From contig DATGLS010000025.1 of NCBI GenBank assembly GCA_035293985.1, forward strand, positions 62,001-126,000: a stretch of 64,000 nt of DNA, written 5' to 3'. The notes under the pieces were generated by a model that was not told the origin of the DNA, made no database searches, and worked only from the letters and a program-made list of their open reading frames with translations. Below, piece after piece: positions 47,455-55,909 of the stretch; the first letter of the stretch is position 1, and each line of letters starts with the position of its first letter. Position numbers and translations under genes: made by a program. The stretch comes from JAVDCA01 sp035293985 (GTDB taxonomy: Bacteria > Pseudomonadota > Alphaproteobacteria > Rhizobiales > Xanthobacteraceae).

Positions 47455-48078
47455 TCAGTAGATCGTCGCCTTCAGCCGGTCCGGATAGGCGCGATCATAC
47501 TCCGGCCCGCCGACCTGGCTGTTGGTGATGCCGGCCAGAATGGTGCCTGAGGTCGGCAGGCTCGCGCGGTCGACCTTGCTCGCCGGATCCCACAGCTTCG
47601 AGCGCACGATGGCTTTCGGGCACTGGAAGTAGCAGCGCTCGACCGTCACCACGAGCACGCAACGCGGGATCTTGTTCTCCATGATGAAGCTCGCGCACAG
47701 CTCCGGATCGACGCAGATCTGCGCCCGCCCATTGACCCGGATGGTCTCGCCGCAGCCCGGAATGAGAAACAGGAGCGCGACGCGCGGATCCTCGATGAGA
47801 TTGCGCAGGCTGTCGATGCGGTTGTTGCCGCGCCGGTCCGGGATCATCAGCGTCTTCTCGTCGTGCACCCGCACGAACCCGGCCGGGTCGCCGCGCGGGG
47901 AGCAATCGAGCCCGTCCGGGCCGCCCGTCGCCAGCGCGAAGAACGGAGCTTTCTCGATGAAGGCGCGATAATGCGCGTTGATGTGGTCGATCTCCTTCAC
48001 CCGCGCCGGCGGATGCACCTCGCCGTACATCGATTCGAGTTGGTCCATCGTGGTGACGAGGTGGTCGGTGAAGGCCAT
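47455..48078 (-). CDS. Pyridoxamine 5'-phosphate oxidase-like FMN protein
   Basis: This is a 207-residue split-barrel flavoprotein. The pattern FFALATGGPDGLDCSPRGD, then LMIPDRRGNNRIDSLRNLIEDPRVALLFLIPG, ETIRVNGRA and CPKAIVRSKLW matches the PPOX-type group sometimes called MSMEG_1061 or DR2398 family. Members bind FMN or F420; none of the pyridoxine pathway is implied. The start ATG 48078 is the only good choice. It probably shares a transcript with the Tat hydrolase. Confidence 0.85.
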   Translation of the reverse strand: MAFTDHLVTTMDQLESMYGEVHPPARVKEIDHINAHYRAFIEKAPFFALATGGPDGLDCSPRGDPAGFVRVHDEKTLMIPDRRGNNRIDSLRNLIEDPRVALLFLIPGCGETIRVNGRAQICVDPELCASFIMENKIPRCVLVVTVERCYFQCPKAIVRSKLWDPASKVDRASLPTSGTILAGITNSQVGGPEYDRAYPDRLKATIY

Positions 48079-48117
48079 GGCGGGCTCCGGTGTGGTTCGC
48101 GCATTGTAGCATAAACT

Positions 48118-48213
48118 CGGTCCGTAGGATGCGATGAAGCGGAGCGAACCCGTCGCCTTCCATGCAGGAAGACGATGGCTTTCCCCTCGCCTTCGCGGGG
48201 CTCACCCATCCTG
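48118..48213. repeat. Possible family F palindrome next to a GNAT gene
   Basis: CGGTCCGTAGGATGCGATGA at the left and CTCACCCATCCTGC at the right, with AAGCGGAGCGAACC between them, resemble the TAGGATGGGTTGAGCGAAGCG elements of Bradyrhizobium-like genomes. It covers the stop and the last two or three codons of the GNAT gene at 48202. It is seen once here, so confidence is low. Confidence 0.45.
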
Positions 48214-48729
48214 CAAGGCCTTGCTCATGATCACGCTGCGATAGCGTTTGCCCCGCCACTGCGCGTATTCGATGAACCGATAGCCGCAGCGCGCGTACCA
48301 TTCGACCAGGTGCACCGCCGGCTCGGCGGTATCGAGTGCGATCTCGCGCGCGTCGTCGGCCCGCGCCATGTCTTCGACCGCCGCCATGAGTCGAGCACCG
48401 ATCCCGGCCCGCTGCAGCGACGGCTCGACGGCGAACTGGCCGAGGTGCGCCACGTCGGGCCGGCACAGCCAGGGCGACCCTTCGTATGAAATCCGCGCCG
48501 GGTTGTACATGATGGTCCCGACGATGCGGCCATCGTGATCGACCGCGACGAGGCAAGTCCCTTCGGCGAGTCGCCGGCGCGTGATCTCGACAGTCTGATC
48601 GACCGCGGTGTAGTTCCAACCTTTGGCGCCGAGCGCCGCATAGGCGCGATGCAGCAGGTCGGTCAGCGCCTCGATGCCGTCGTCCGGCCCGATCGGGCGG
48701 ATCAATATCGCGTCTGCACCCGTCGGCAC
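48202..48729 (-). CDS. GNAT family N-acetyltransferase
   Basis: This is a 175-residue acetyltransferase with LGQFAVEPSLQRAGIGARLMAAVEDMA (motif A; Q-x-x-G-I-G acetyl-CoA loop) and VEWYARCGYRFIEYAQWRGKRY (motif B). The substrate is unknown. It starts 11 bp after the mtaB stop, so the two are probably co-transcribed. The C-terminal LQDG and stop lie in a repeat-like element. Confidence 0.82.
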   Translation of the reverse strand: MPTGADAILIRPIGPDDGIEALTDLLHRAYAALGAKGWNYTAVDQTVEITRRRLAEGTCLVAVDHDGRIVGTIMYNPARISYEGSPWLCRPDVAHLGQFAVEPSLQRAGIGARLMAAVEDMARADDAREIALDTAEPAVHLVEWYARCGYRFIEYAQWRGKRYRSVIMSKALQDG

Positions 48730-48740
48730 GGCCCGCCCCT

Positions 48741-50012
48741 TCAGGCCGCGATCAGCTGCCGTCCGTCATGACCGACGATGGCCGCCTCGATAACGACGCC
48801 CGGCTCGATCGGTGCGTTGAGGCGCACCGGCGTGAAATGCTCCGTGCGGCCGCACTCGCGGCTTTCCGCCAGCACGCGCCGCCGCGCGCCCACCTGCGCT
48901 TGCAGATGCTGCGCGAGCGCCGCCGCGCCCTTTTGGCGTAGCCGTCGCGCCCGCGCCTTGACGACGTCGCGCGCGACCTGCGGCATGCGCGCCGCCGGCG
49001 TGCCGGGACGCGGCGAGAACGGAAACACGTGCAGGAACGTGAGGCCGCATTCATCGACGAGGTCGAGCGAGCGCGCGAACATGTCGTCGCCCTCGGTCGG
49101 AAAGCCCGCGATGATGTCGCCGCCGAACACGACGTCCGGGCGCAAGCGGCGCACCTGCGCGCAGAACGCCACCGCGTCGGCGCGGCCGTGGCGGCGCTTC
49201 ATGCGCTTGAGGATCAGGTCATCGCCGTGCTGCAGCGACAGATGCAGATGCGGCATCAGCCGGGCATCGGCTGCGAGCGCATCGAGCAGGTCGCGGTCGG
49301 CCTCGACCGAGTCGATCGAGGAGAGCCGCAGCCGCTCGAGCTCCGGCACGTGCTTCAAGATCTGCTTGACCAGCCCGCCGAGCCGCGGCGTGCCGGGTAG
49401 GTTGCCGCCGTAGCTCGTGAGATCGACGCCGGTGAGCACCACCTCGCGGTAACCGTTGTCGACCAGGCGGCGAATTTGCGTCACCACCTCGCCCATCGGC
49501 ACCGAGCGCGAGTTGCCGCGGCCGAACGGAATGATGCAGAAGGTGCAGCGGTGGTCGCAGCCGTTCTGCACCTGCACGAAAGCGCGGGCGCGGCCGTCGA
49601 GGCCGTCGATCAGGTGGGCGGCCGTCTCCTTCACCGCCATGATGTCGTTGACGGCGATCTTCTCCTCGTCGGCGATGCCGAACGCCCCGCGCGCCAGATA
49701 ATCGCGCATTTCGCGCCACGCCTCCGCCCGCATCTTCTCGTCGTTGCCGATGACGCGGTCGACCTCGTGCATGTGCGCAAACGTCTCCGGCTCGGTCTGC
49801 GCCGCGCAGCCGGTGACGAGAATGCGCACGTCCGGCCGCTCGCGCTTGAGCCGGCGGATCGTCTGGCGCGCCTGGCGGACCGCCTCGCCCGTCACGGCGC
49901 AGGTATTGACCACCACCGCGCCCGCGAGCCCGGCGCCCTCGGCGTTGCGGCGGATCACTTCCGACTCGTAGGTGTTGAGCCGGCATCCGAAGGTCACGAC
50001 CTCGACGCTCAT
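48741..50012 (-). CDS. mtaB: tRNA t6A37 methylthiotransferase MtaB
   Basis: From ATG 50012 this is a 423-residue radical-SAM protein of the MiaB/RimO/MtaB family. The N-terminal UPF0004 domain binds the second Fe-S cluster (TFGCRLN, VVNTCAVT, LVTGCAAQ), followed by the radical-SAM CDHRCTFCIIPFGRG and a C-terminal TRAM-like region. GCRLN rather than GC(Q)MN and the overall length point to MtaB, which makes ms2t6A at position 37 of certain tRNAs. It lies downstream of dapF with a family A repeat between. The frame upstream runs through that repeat and is not coding. Confidence 0.9.
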   Translation of the reverse strand: MSVEVVTFGCRLNTYESEVIRRNAEGAGLAGAVVVNTCAVTGEAVRQARQTIRRLKRERPDVRILVTGCAAQTEPETFAHMHEVDRVIGNDEKMRAEAWREMRDYLARGAFGIADEEKIAVNDIMAVKETAAHLIDGLDGRARAFVQVQNGCDHRCTFCIIPFGRGNSRSVPMGEVVTQIRRLVDNGYREVVLTGVDLTSYGGNLPGTPRLGGLVKQILKHVPELERLRLSSIDSVEADRDLLDALAADARLMPHLHLSLQHGDDLILKRMKRRHGRADAVAFCAQVRRLRPDVVFGGDIIAGFPTEGDDMFARSLDLVDECGLTFLHVFPFSPRPGTPAARMPQVARDVVKARARRLRQKGAAALAQHLQAQVGARRRVLAESRECGRTEHFTPVRLNAPIEPGVVIEAAIVGHDGRQLIAA

Positions 50013-50037
50013 GCAAGGTCCGCGCAAAAGATTTCGC

Positions 50038-50114
50038 CATGTCCGGCGAATGCCGGGCATCCACGTCCTTGCGTGTGGCGAAGACGTGGATGGCCGGCAT
50101 GCGCCGGCCATGAC
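50038..50114. repeat. Family A palindrome, copy 6
   Basis: CATGTCCGGCGAATGCCGGG at the left, arms CCACGTCCTTGCG and CGAAGACGTGG in the centre, and GCGCCGGCCATGAC at the right. It lies between dapF and mtaB on their shared minus-strand transcript. Confidence 0.82.
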
Positions 50115-50136
50115 GCGGTTGGGTGAATTGGCCACC

Positions 50137-51015
50137 TCATACTGCACCGACCTTGGCGAACAGGGCCGGATCGAAGCGGCCGTCGAACTCGTAGACGACC
50201 GGGCCGGTCATGAGCACGTGGTCGTCGCGCTCGCGCCATTCGATCAGGAGATCGCCGCCCGGCAGCGTGACCGTGACGGTGCGCCCGGTCAGCTTCTTGC
50301 GCGCCGCACAGACGGCAGCCGCGCAGGCCGCAGAGCCGCAGGCCTTGGTGAGGCCGGCGCCGCGCTCCCAGGTGCGGATCGCGAGATGCTCGCGCGACCT
50401 CACGGCCGCGAGCGTGATGTTGGCGCGTTCGGGAAAGATCGGATGGTTCTCCAGCATCGGCCCGATCTTGGAGAGATCATAGGCGTTCACATCGTCGACC
50501 CAGAACACCGCGTGCGGATTGCCCATGCTCACCGCCGATGGCGAATGCAGGATCGGCGCGTCGATCGGCCCGATCTGCAGCTCGATCGCACGGGTGTCGC
50601 GGAATTCCTCGGCGAGCGGGATGTCGCGCCAGCCGAACTTGGGCGCGCCCATGTCGACCGTCGAGGTGAGGGGGGCGTCGCCCGTCCAGCAGTTGAGCAG
50701 GCCGGCCGCAGTCTCGAAGGTCAGCGTGGTCTTGCCCGTCTCTTTGAAAAGAATATCGGCGATGCAGCGGGTGCCGTTGCCGCAGGCGCCGGATTCGGAG
50801 CCGTCATTGTTGAAGATGCGCACATAGGCGTCGATCCCGGCGGCGCGTGGCGGGTAGAGCGCCATCAGCTGGTCGTACGGCGCGCCCGCCGGCGTCGCCA
50901 CGGCGCGCGCATCGTCCGGCGTGATGGTGGCGGGGTGCGCGCGCATGTCGACCACCACGATCTCGTTGCCGAGACCGTTCATCTTCACGAAGGGGTGGTT
51001 GGCGAGCGCGCTCAT
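50137..51015 (-). CDS. dapF: Diaminopimelate epimerase
   Basis: The protein has 292 residues. The two active-site cysteines are in GACGNGTRCIA and KACGSAACAA. The N terminus reads KMNGLGNEIVVVDMR, the usual K-M-x-G-x-G-N-D/E block. It converts LL- to meso-diaminopimelate for lysine and peptidoglycan synthesis. It stands before mtaB on the same strand, an order also seen in related genomes. It is divergent from the GyrI-like gene; the 239 bp between them show no other gene. Confidence 0.95.
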   Translation of the reverse strand: MSALANHPFVKMNGLGNEIVVVDMRAHPATITPDDARAVATPAGAPYDQLMALYPPRAAGIDAYVRIFNNDGSESGACGNGTRCIADILFKETGKTTLTFETAAGLLNCWTGDAPLTSTVDMGAPKFGWRDIPLAEEFRDTRAIELQIGPIDAPILHSPSAVSMGNPHAVFWVDDVNAYDLSKIGPMLENHPIFPERANITLAAVRSREHLAIRTWERGAGLTKACGSAACAAAVCAARKKLTGRTVTVTLPGGDLLIEWRERDDHVLMTGPVVYEFDGRFDPALFAKVGAV

Positions 51016-51254
51016 CGCGACGGTGGTTCCGACAATCAGGAAGACTTGGCGCAGGACTGGAGTTTATGCGAAGTTAATGCCGTCCGCCGCTCTTCGGCGC
51101 ACGAACCGCCATACATCGTGCTAAATAGCGGCTCATCGAAGCCTCGTGAAGGGACGGACGCTGCGGCCGGGGCGCAGCGCATGTTCCGGCGAAGTGGATG
51201 CCGGTTGGGCGACGAGAACACGCGCCAAAGGTCGAGCGTCGAACGGAGGGCTGA

Positions 51255-51923
51255 ATGACAGGCTTAGTGGGGGGCTTGCGTATGTTCACGCGCGTCTGGT
51301 TGGTGTTGGCGTCCATCCTGGCCATCGGGTTTGGTACGCCCGGCCCGGCCGCGGCCCAGCAGCCGCCGAAAGCGCCGCAGGCGCCGCAAGAGAACAAGCA
51401 ACCGCCGCAAGAGAGCAACGAGCAGGGTCCACAGCGGCCGGCGACGCTGCAGCCGGGCGATGCCTTCGGCGAGCAGGTGACGCTCGCCGAGCAGAACATC
51501 GTCTACACCGCCGGTTCCGGCCAATGGGACCATGCGTTCGAGACCATCGTGGACGCCTTCAAGGCGGTCGATGCCTATCTGCAGAAGCAGGGCATCAAGC
51601 CGTCCGGCGCCCCCATGACGATCTACACCTCGACCAACGACACGAGCTTCCAGTTCTGGGCCGCCGTGCCGGTGGCCGAGGCCCCCAAGGACAAGCCGAC
51701 CGGCAACATCCAGGTCGGCAAGACGACGCCCGGGCCGGCCTACAAGTTCATCCACCGCGGCTCCTACGACGAGATGGACACGACCTACGACGCCATCACC
51801 AATTTCCTCGACGAGAAGCAGCTCGACGCCAAGGGCCTGTTCATCGAGCAGTACGACACCGACCCGGTCACCACCCCGCCCGACAAGCTCGTCGTCGAGG
51901 TCTTCGTCCCCGTTAAGCAGTAA
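51255..51923 (+). CDS. Exported GyrI-like/AraC-effector-domain protein
   Basis: ATG 51255 follows a good ribosome binding site (GGAGGG); an internal ATG at 51282 is an alternative. The 222-residue protein has a signal peptide (hydrophobic core VWLVLASILAIGFG, ending AAAQ), then a Pro/Gln-rich linker (residues about 36-65: PPKAPQAPQENKQPP and similar). A C-terminal domain follows in which PAYKFIHRGSYDEMDTTYDAI and DPVTTPPDKLVVEVFVPV match the GyrI/SOUL-like effector-binding fold. Such domains bind small hydrophobic ligands. Its role outside the cytoplasm is unknown. Confidence 0.8.
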   Translation: MTGLVGGLRMFTRVWLVLASILAIGFGTPGPAAAQQPPKAPQAPQENKQPPQESNEQGPQRPATLQPGDAFGEQVTLAEQNIVYTAGSGQWDHAFETIVDAFKAVDAYLQKQGIKPSGAPMTIYTSTNDTSFQFWAAVPVAEAPKDKPTGNIQVGKTTPGPAYKFIHRGSYDEMDTTYDAITNFLDEKQLDAKGLFIEQYDTDPVTTPPDKLVVEVFVPVKQ

Positions 51924-51924
51924 G

Positions 51925-52078
51925 GCCACACGGCAGCGTGCCTGCGCTCCCTCACCCCGCGCCTTCGCGGGGTGAGAGGTGAGGGGCTCTCGCCGCGAGC
52001 TCGGAACCTGCGGTTCGGAGCAAGCGGCGCCCATCCTCCTGAACCGAGAGAGGGAGCGCACGCGCGGTGCCGTGTGGC
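51925..52078. repeat. Long structured palindrome upstream of ffh (family D-like)
   Basis: The ends GCCACACGGCA (51925-51935) and TGCCGTGTGGC (52068-52078) are perfect 11-base inverted repeats, 154 bp apart overall. Inside, CTGCGCTCCCTC pairs with GAGGGAGCGCA, and CACCCCGCG/CGCGGGGTG forms a central hairpin. It sits directly behind the GyrI-like stop and within the 326-bp gap before ffh, where no gene is seen. Confidence 0.8.
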
Positions 52079-52249
52079 ACATTGACTTGGCCTCGGCCCT
52101 GCCCTAAGCCTCTGCCCGCTCATAGATAGAGCCTGTGACTGCCGATCCGCCGACCGGTCCATGAGGCCGGAGGTCCCCGCCCGACAGCGCGATGCGCCCT
52201 CGGGCGCCATCGGTGTTTGGGCATCCTACGCGTAAAGGCGAAAGAACGC

Positions 52250-53806
52250 ATGTTCGACGGCCTGTCCGAAAAGCTCTCCGGCATTCTCGACCGGCTGACC
52301 CGGCGCGGCGCGCTGTCGGCTGCCGACGTCGACGCGGCCTCGCGCGAGGTCCGCCGCGCGCTGCTCGAAGCCGACGTCGCACTCGACGTGGTGCGCGAGT
52401 TCGTCGACAAGCTGCGTGAGCGCGCGGTCGGCGTCGAGGTCATCAAGTCGGTCACGCCCGGCCAGATGGTCGTCAAGATCGTGCAGGATCAGCTGATCGA
52501 AACGCTCGGCTCGACCGCCGATCCGATCGACCTCAATGCGCCGGCGCCGGTGCCGATCATGCTGGTCGGCCTGCAGGGCTCGGGCAAAACCACCACCACC
52601 GCCAAGATCGCGCGCCGGCTCGCCGATCAGGTCAAGCGCAAGGTGCTGATGGCCTCGCTCGACACCTATCGCCCGGCCGCCCAGGAGCAGCTCGCCGTGC
52701 TCGGTCAGCAGGTCGGCGTCGACACGCTGCCGATCGTCGCCGGCCAGACGCCGGTGCAGATCGCGAGCCGCGCGCTGCAGGCGGCGCGCCTCGGCGGCTA
52801 CGACGTGGTGCTGCTCGATACCGCCGGCCGCACGACGCTCGACGAAGCGATGATGACGGAAGCTGCCGACGTGAAGCGCGCCGCCCAGCCGCACGAGGTG
52901 CTCCTCGTCGCCGACAGCCTCACGGGCCAGGATGCCGTCAATTTGGCGCGCTCGTTCGACCAGCGCGTCGGGCTCACCGGCATCGTGCTCACCCGCGTCG
53001 ACGGCGACGGCCGCGGCGGCGCCGCCCTCTCGATGCGCGCCGTGACGGGCAAGCCGATCAAGCTGATCGGCACCGGTGAGAAGCTCGACGCGCTCGAGGA
53101 TTTCCATCCCGCCCGTATCGCCGACCGAATTCTCGGCATGGGCGACATCGTCTCGCTGGTCGAGAAGGCGGCGCAGACGATCGACCTGGAGAAGGCCCAG
53201 CGCGCCGCCGAGCGCATGCGCAAGGGCGCGTTCGACCTCAACGACTTGCGCGAGCAGCTGCAGCAGATGCAGCACATGGGCGGCCTCGGCGGCCTGATGG
53301 GCATGCTGCCCGGGGTCGCCAAGATGAAGAGCCAGATGGCGGCCGCCAACCTCGACGACAGCCTGCTCAAGCGTCAGGTCGCGATCATTCAGTCGATGAC
53401 GCCGCAGGAGCGCCGCGTCCCGGACGTGCTCAAGGCGAGCCGCAAGAAGCGCATCGCGGCCGGCTCCGGCACCAAGGTCGAGGAGATCAACAAGCTCCTC
53501 AAGATGCATCGGACCATGGCCGACCTGATGAAGGCCATGGGCGGCGGCGCCGGCAAGCGCGGCCCGCTCGCCGGCCTCGCCAGCATGATGGGTTTCGGCG
53601 GCGGCATGCCGAGCGCCGAGCAGATGGCGCAGCTCGCGCAGAAGATGCCGGGCGGCGGGGCCGCCGGCGCGCCGGGATTGCCGCCGGCGATGCCGAATCT
53701 TCCGCCGAAGTTTCCCGGCGCTCCCGGCGGGTTGCCGGGACTGGGCGGCAAGCCAGGAGGCTTGCCGGGTCTTGGAGGTTTCCCCGGTCTGGGGAAGAAG
53801 AAATGA
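52250..53806 (+). CDS. ffh: Signal recognition particle protein Ffh
   Basis: From ATG 52250 the protein has 518 residues (E. coli 453). The NG GTPase has GLQGSGKTTTTAKIA, DTAGRTTLDEAM and TRVDGDGRGGAALS. The methionine-rich M domain follows (LQQMQHMGGLGGLMGMLPG, then SMTPQERR), which binds 4.5S RNA and signal peptides. The extra length is a Gly/Pro/Leu tail (about residues 470-518) made of GGLPGLGG-like repeats and ending in KKK. It opens the ffh-rpsP-rimM-trmD-rplS cluster. Confidence 0.96.
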   Translation: MFDGLSEKLSGILDRLTRRGALSAADVDAASREVRRALLEADVALDVVREFVDKLRERAVGVEVIKSVTPGQMVVKIVQDQLIETLGSTADPIDLNAPAPVPIMLVGLQGSGKTTTTAKIARRLADQVKRKVLMASLDTYRPAAQEQLAVLGQQVGVDTLPIVAGQTPVQIASRALQAARLGGYDVVLLDTAGRTTLDEAMMTEAADVKRAAQPHEVLLVADSLTGQDAVNLARSFDQRVGLTGIVLTRVDGDGRGGAALSMRAVTGKPIKLIGTGEKLDALEDFHPARIADRILGMGDIVSLVEKAAQTIDLEKAQRAAERMRKGAFDLNDLREQLQQMQHMGGLGGLMGMLPGVAKMKSQMAAANLDDSLLKRQVAIIQSMTPQERRVPDVLKASRKKRIAAGSGTKVEEINKLLKMHRTMADLMKAMGGGAGKRGPLAGLASMMGFGGGMPSAEQMAQLAQKMPGGGAAGAPGLPPAMPNLPPKFPGAPGGLPGLGGKPGGLPGLGGFPGLGKKK

Positions 53807-53947
53807 CGCGTAGGATTGGCGGCCGCGTCCGCACGCCCGCGTGGGCAAAATCGCCTACGCGCGGTTGCCGACGCGGATAGTGCATGCCACGCGATTTGCC
53901 CCCTATGGCGCTACGAAACCAAAAGATCGAAGAAAGGAAAACCTGAA

Positions 53948-54310
53948 ATGCCCGTCGTTCTCCGCATGGCACGTGCCGGCACCAAGAAGCGGCCCGTCTA
54001 TCACATCGTCGCCGCCGACAGCCGCTTCCCGCGCGATGGCCGCTTCATCGAGCGGCTCGGCTACTTCAACCCGCTGCTGCCCAAGGATCACAAGGATCGC
54101 CTCAAGTTCGATCTGGAGAAGGCGAAGGCGTGGATGGCGAAGGGCGCGCAGCCCTCCGACCGCATCATGCGCCTGCTCGATGCCGCCGGCGTCGCCAAGC
54201 GGCAGCCGCGCAACAACCCCGAGAAGGCGGTCCCACGCAAGGAGCGCAAGGCGCGCGCCGAGGCCGCTGCCAAGGGCGGCGCCGCACCGGCCGCGCCGGC
54301 AGCGAGCTGA
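53948..54310 (+). CDS. rpsP: 30S ribosomal protein S16
   Basis: ATG 53948 has AAAGGAAAA upstream. The 120-residue protein begins with VVLRMARAGTKKRPVYHIV and contains RFIERLGYFNPL, diagnostic for S16. It is longer than E. coli S16 (82) by an Ala/Lys-rich tail (KARAEAAAKGGAAPAAPAAS), usual in alphaproteobacteria. The longer frame upstream from 53816 is not conserved. It is followed after 13 bp by rimM. Confidence 0.95.
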   Translation: MPVVLRMARAGTKKRPVYHIVAADSRFPRDGRFIERLGYFNPLLPKDHKDRLKFDLEKAKAWMAKGAQPSDRIMRLLDAAGVAKRQPRNNPEKAVPRKERKARAEAAAKGGAAPAAPAAS

Positions 54311-54323
54311 CGGCATCTGATCC

Positions 54324-54863
54324 GTGGCGCCGCGCGCCGCAGAGCAGCGCATCTGCGTCGCCCGCCTCGGCGCCGCCCACGGCGTGCGCGGCGAGATCAA
54401 GCTGTGGTCGTTCACGGCCGATCCGGCCGCAGTCGCCGATTACGGCCCGTTCGAGACTGCCGACGGCCGCGTGATCGAGATCGAGGCACTCCGGCCAGCG
54501 CGCGATTTTTTCGTCGCCCGCGTGAAGGGCATCGCCGATCGCGATGCCGCCGAGCGCCTGCGCAATGTCGAGCTGTTCGTCCCGCGCGCGCGCCTGCCCG
54601 CCACCGACGATGCCGACGAGTTCTACCACGCCGACCTCATCGGCCTCGCCGCGGTCGACGCGGCGGGCGCCCCGCTCGGCACGGTCGTCGCTCTGCATAA
54701 TTTCGGCGCCGGCGACATCATCGAGGTTCGCCGCGCGGACGCCAACGACACTGTTATGCTGCCGTTCACGCAAGCCGCTGTGCCGCAGATCGATGTCGCG
54801 GGCGGACGCATTGTGGTCGCGACAGACGCGTTCGACGCTGCAACGAGTTCAGAGGTGCAGTGA
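54324..54863 (+). CDS. rimM: Ribosome maturation factor RimM
   Basis: This is a 179-residue protein starting at GTG 54324. The N-terminal barrel has CVARLGAAHGVRGEIKLWSF, and the C-terminal PRC-like domain contains EFYHADLIGLAAVDA and VMLPFTQAAVPQIDVAGG. It assists assembly of the 30S head with S19. It follows rpsP after 13 bp, but a 227-bp gap with a family D repeat separates it from trmD, unlike the tight spacing seen in many bacteria. Confidence 0.93.
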   Translation: MAPRAAEQRICVARLGAAHGVRGEIKLWSFTADPAAVADYGPFETADGRVIEIEALRPARDFFVARVKGIADRDAAERLRNVELFVPRARLPATDDADEFYHADLIGLAAVDAAGAPLGTVVALHNFGAGDIIEVRRADANDTVMLPFTQAAVPQIDVAGGRIVVATDAFDAATSSEVQ

Positions 54864-54887
54864 TGCGACTCCCTTACCGCGCGGGTT

Positions 54888-55066
54888 ACCCTCCCGCCCG
54901 TTGGCGGGGAGGGTCGAGCGAAGCGGCGAAGCCGCTGAGCGAGGGGTGGGGGGCCTACGCTTGCTCCTACCTTTCGATTGGCACGCATGACGCTTGTCTT
55001 GAGCAAGCGGCGGCCCCCACCCCTGACCCCTCCCCGCCATTCGCTGCGCGAATGGGGGGAGGGGAA
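54888..55066. repeat. Family D palindrome between rimM and trmD
   Basis: CCCTCCCGCCCG and TTGGCGGGGAGGG form one hairpin; GAGGGGTGGGGGGC and GGCCCCCACCCCTGACCCC are long outer arms; CCATTCGCTGCGCGAATGGG forms a third hairpin. The GAGCGAAGCGGCGAAGCCGC block links it to other members. It fills nearly the whole 227-bp gap, where there is no gene. Confidence 0.82.
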
Positions 55067-55090
55067 CCCCACGTTCGGAGCTAGCCGCCC

Positions 55091-55789
55091 ATGTGGCGCG
55101 CGAGCGTCATCACGATCTTTCCCGAGATGTTTCCCGGGCCACTTGGGCTGAGCCTCGCCGGCAAGGCCCGCGAGAAGGGCATCTGGTCCCTGGACGCGAT
55201 CGACCTGCGCGATCACGCGACCGACAAGCATCGCACCGTCGACGACACCCCGGCGGGCGGCGGGCCCGGCATGGTGATGAAGGCCGACGTCATCGCCCGC
55301 GCGATCGACGCAGTCGCGACCGCCGCGCGGCCGCGCCTGCTGATGAGCCCGCGCGGGGTCCCGCTGACCCAGGCGCGCGTCGCGACCCTCTCCCAAGGTC
55401 AAGGCGTCGTCCTGCTGTGCGGCCGCTTCGAGGGCGTGGACGAGCGGGCGATCGCCGGGCGCAATCTCGAGGAAGTCTCGGTCGGCGATTATGTGCTCTC
55501 GGGCGGCGAGCTCGCCGCCATGGTGCTGATCGATGCCTGCGTCCGCCTTCTGCCCGGCGTCATGGGCAAGGAGGGCTCGGCCGCCGAGGAGAGCTTCGCC
55601 GACGGCCTCCTCGAATACCCCCAATACACCCGCCCGCAGGTCTGGGAGGGCCGGCCCATCCCGGAGGTGCTCGTCTCGGGCGACCACGCCAAAGTCGCGG
55701 CGTGGCGGCGGGCGCAGGCGGAGCGGTTGACGGCGGCGCGGCGGGCCGACTTGTGGGCGGCCCATCTGGCGGGAAAGCGCGAAAAATAG
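55091..55789 (+). CDS. trmD: tRNA (guanine37-N1)-methyltransferase TrmD
   Basis: This is a 232-residue SPOUT methyltransferase. It begins with ASVITIFPEMFPGPLGLSLAG and has the trefoil-knot motifs LLCGRFEGVDERAI and SVGDYVLSGGELAAMVLIDACVRLLPGV. It makes m1G37 in tRNAs reading CUN, CCN and CGG codons and prevents frameshifting. The stop codon lies in a 10-bp AT-rich hairpin (55779-55810), a possible terminator or attenuator ahead of rplS. Confidence 0.95.
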   Translation: MWRASVITIFPEMFPGPLGLSLAGKAREKGIWSLDAIDLRDHATDKHRTVDDTPAGGGPGMVMKADVIARAIDAVATAARPRLLMSPRGVPLTQARVATLSQGQGVVLLCGRFEGVDERAIAGRNLEEVSVGDYVLSGGELAAMVLIDACVRLLPGVMGKEGSAAEESFADGLLEYPQYTRPQVWEGRPIPEVLVSGDHAKVAAWRRAQAERLTAARRADLWAAHLAGKREK

Positions 55790-55810
55790 CCGATTTCGCG
55801 TATTTTTCGC
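55779..55810 (+). promoter_or_regulatory. AT-rich hairpin over the trmD stop codon
   Basis: GCGAAAAATA and TATTTTTCGC form a perfect 10-bp stem around a 12-base loop, including the trmD TAG. The TTTTT tract lies inside the 3' arm. It could slow or partly terminate transcription before rplS, 99 bp downstream. Confidence 0.55.
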
Positions 55811-55909
55811 GGACACGTGACAAGTGCCAGACTTTCCAGTAGAAGCACGCCCGAAACGCGCGGCGGGACGCCCGATAAGCATTTGGCGCAGCCGACGGAG
55901 ACACATCCC

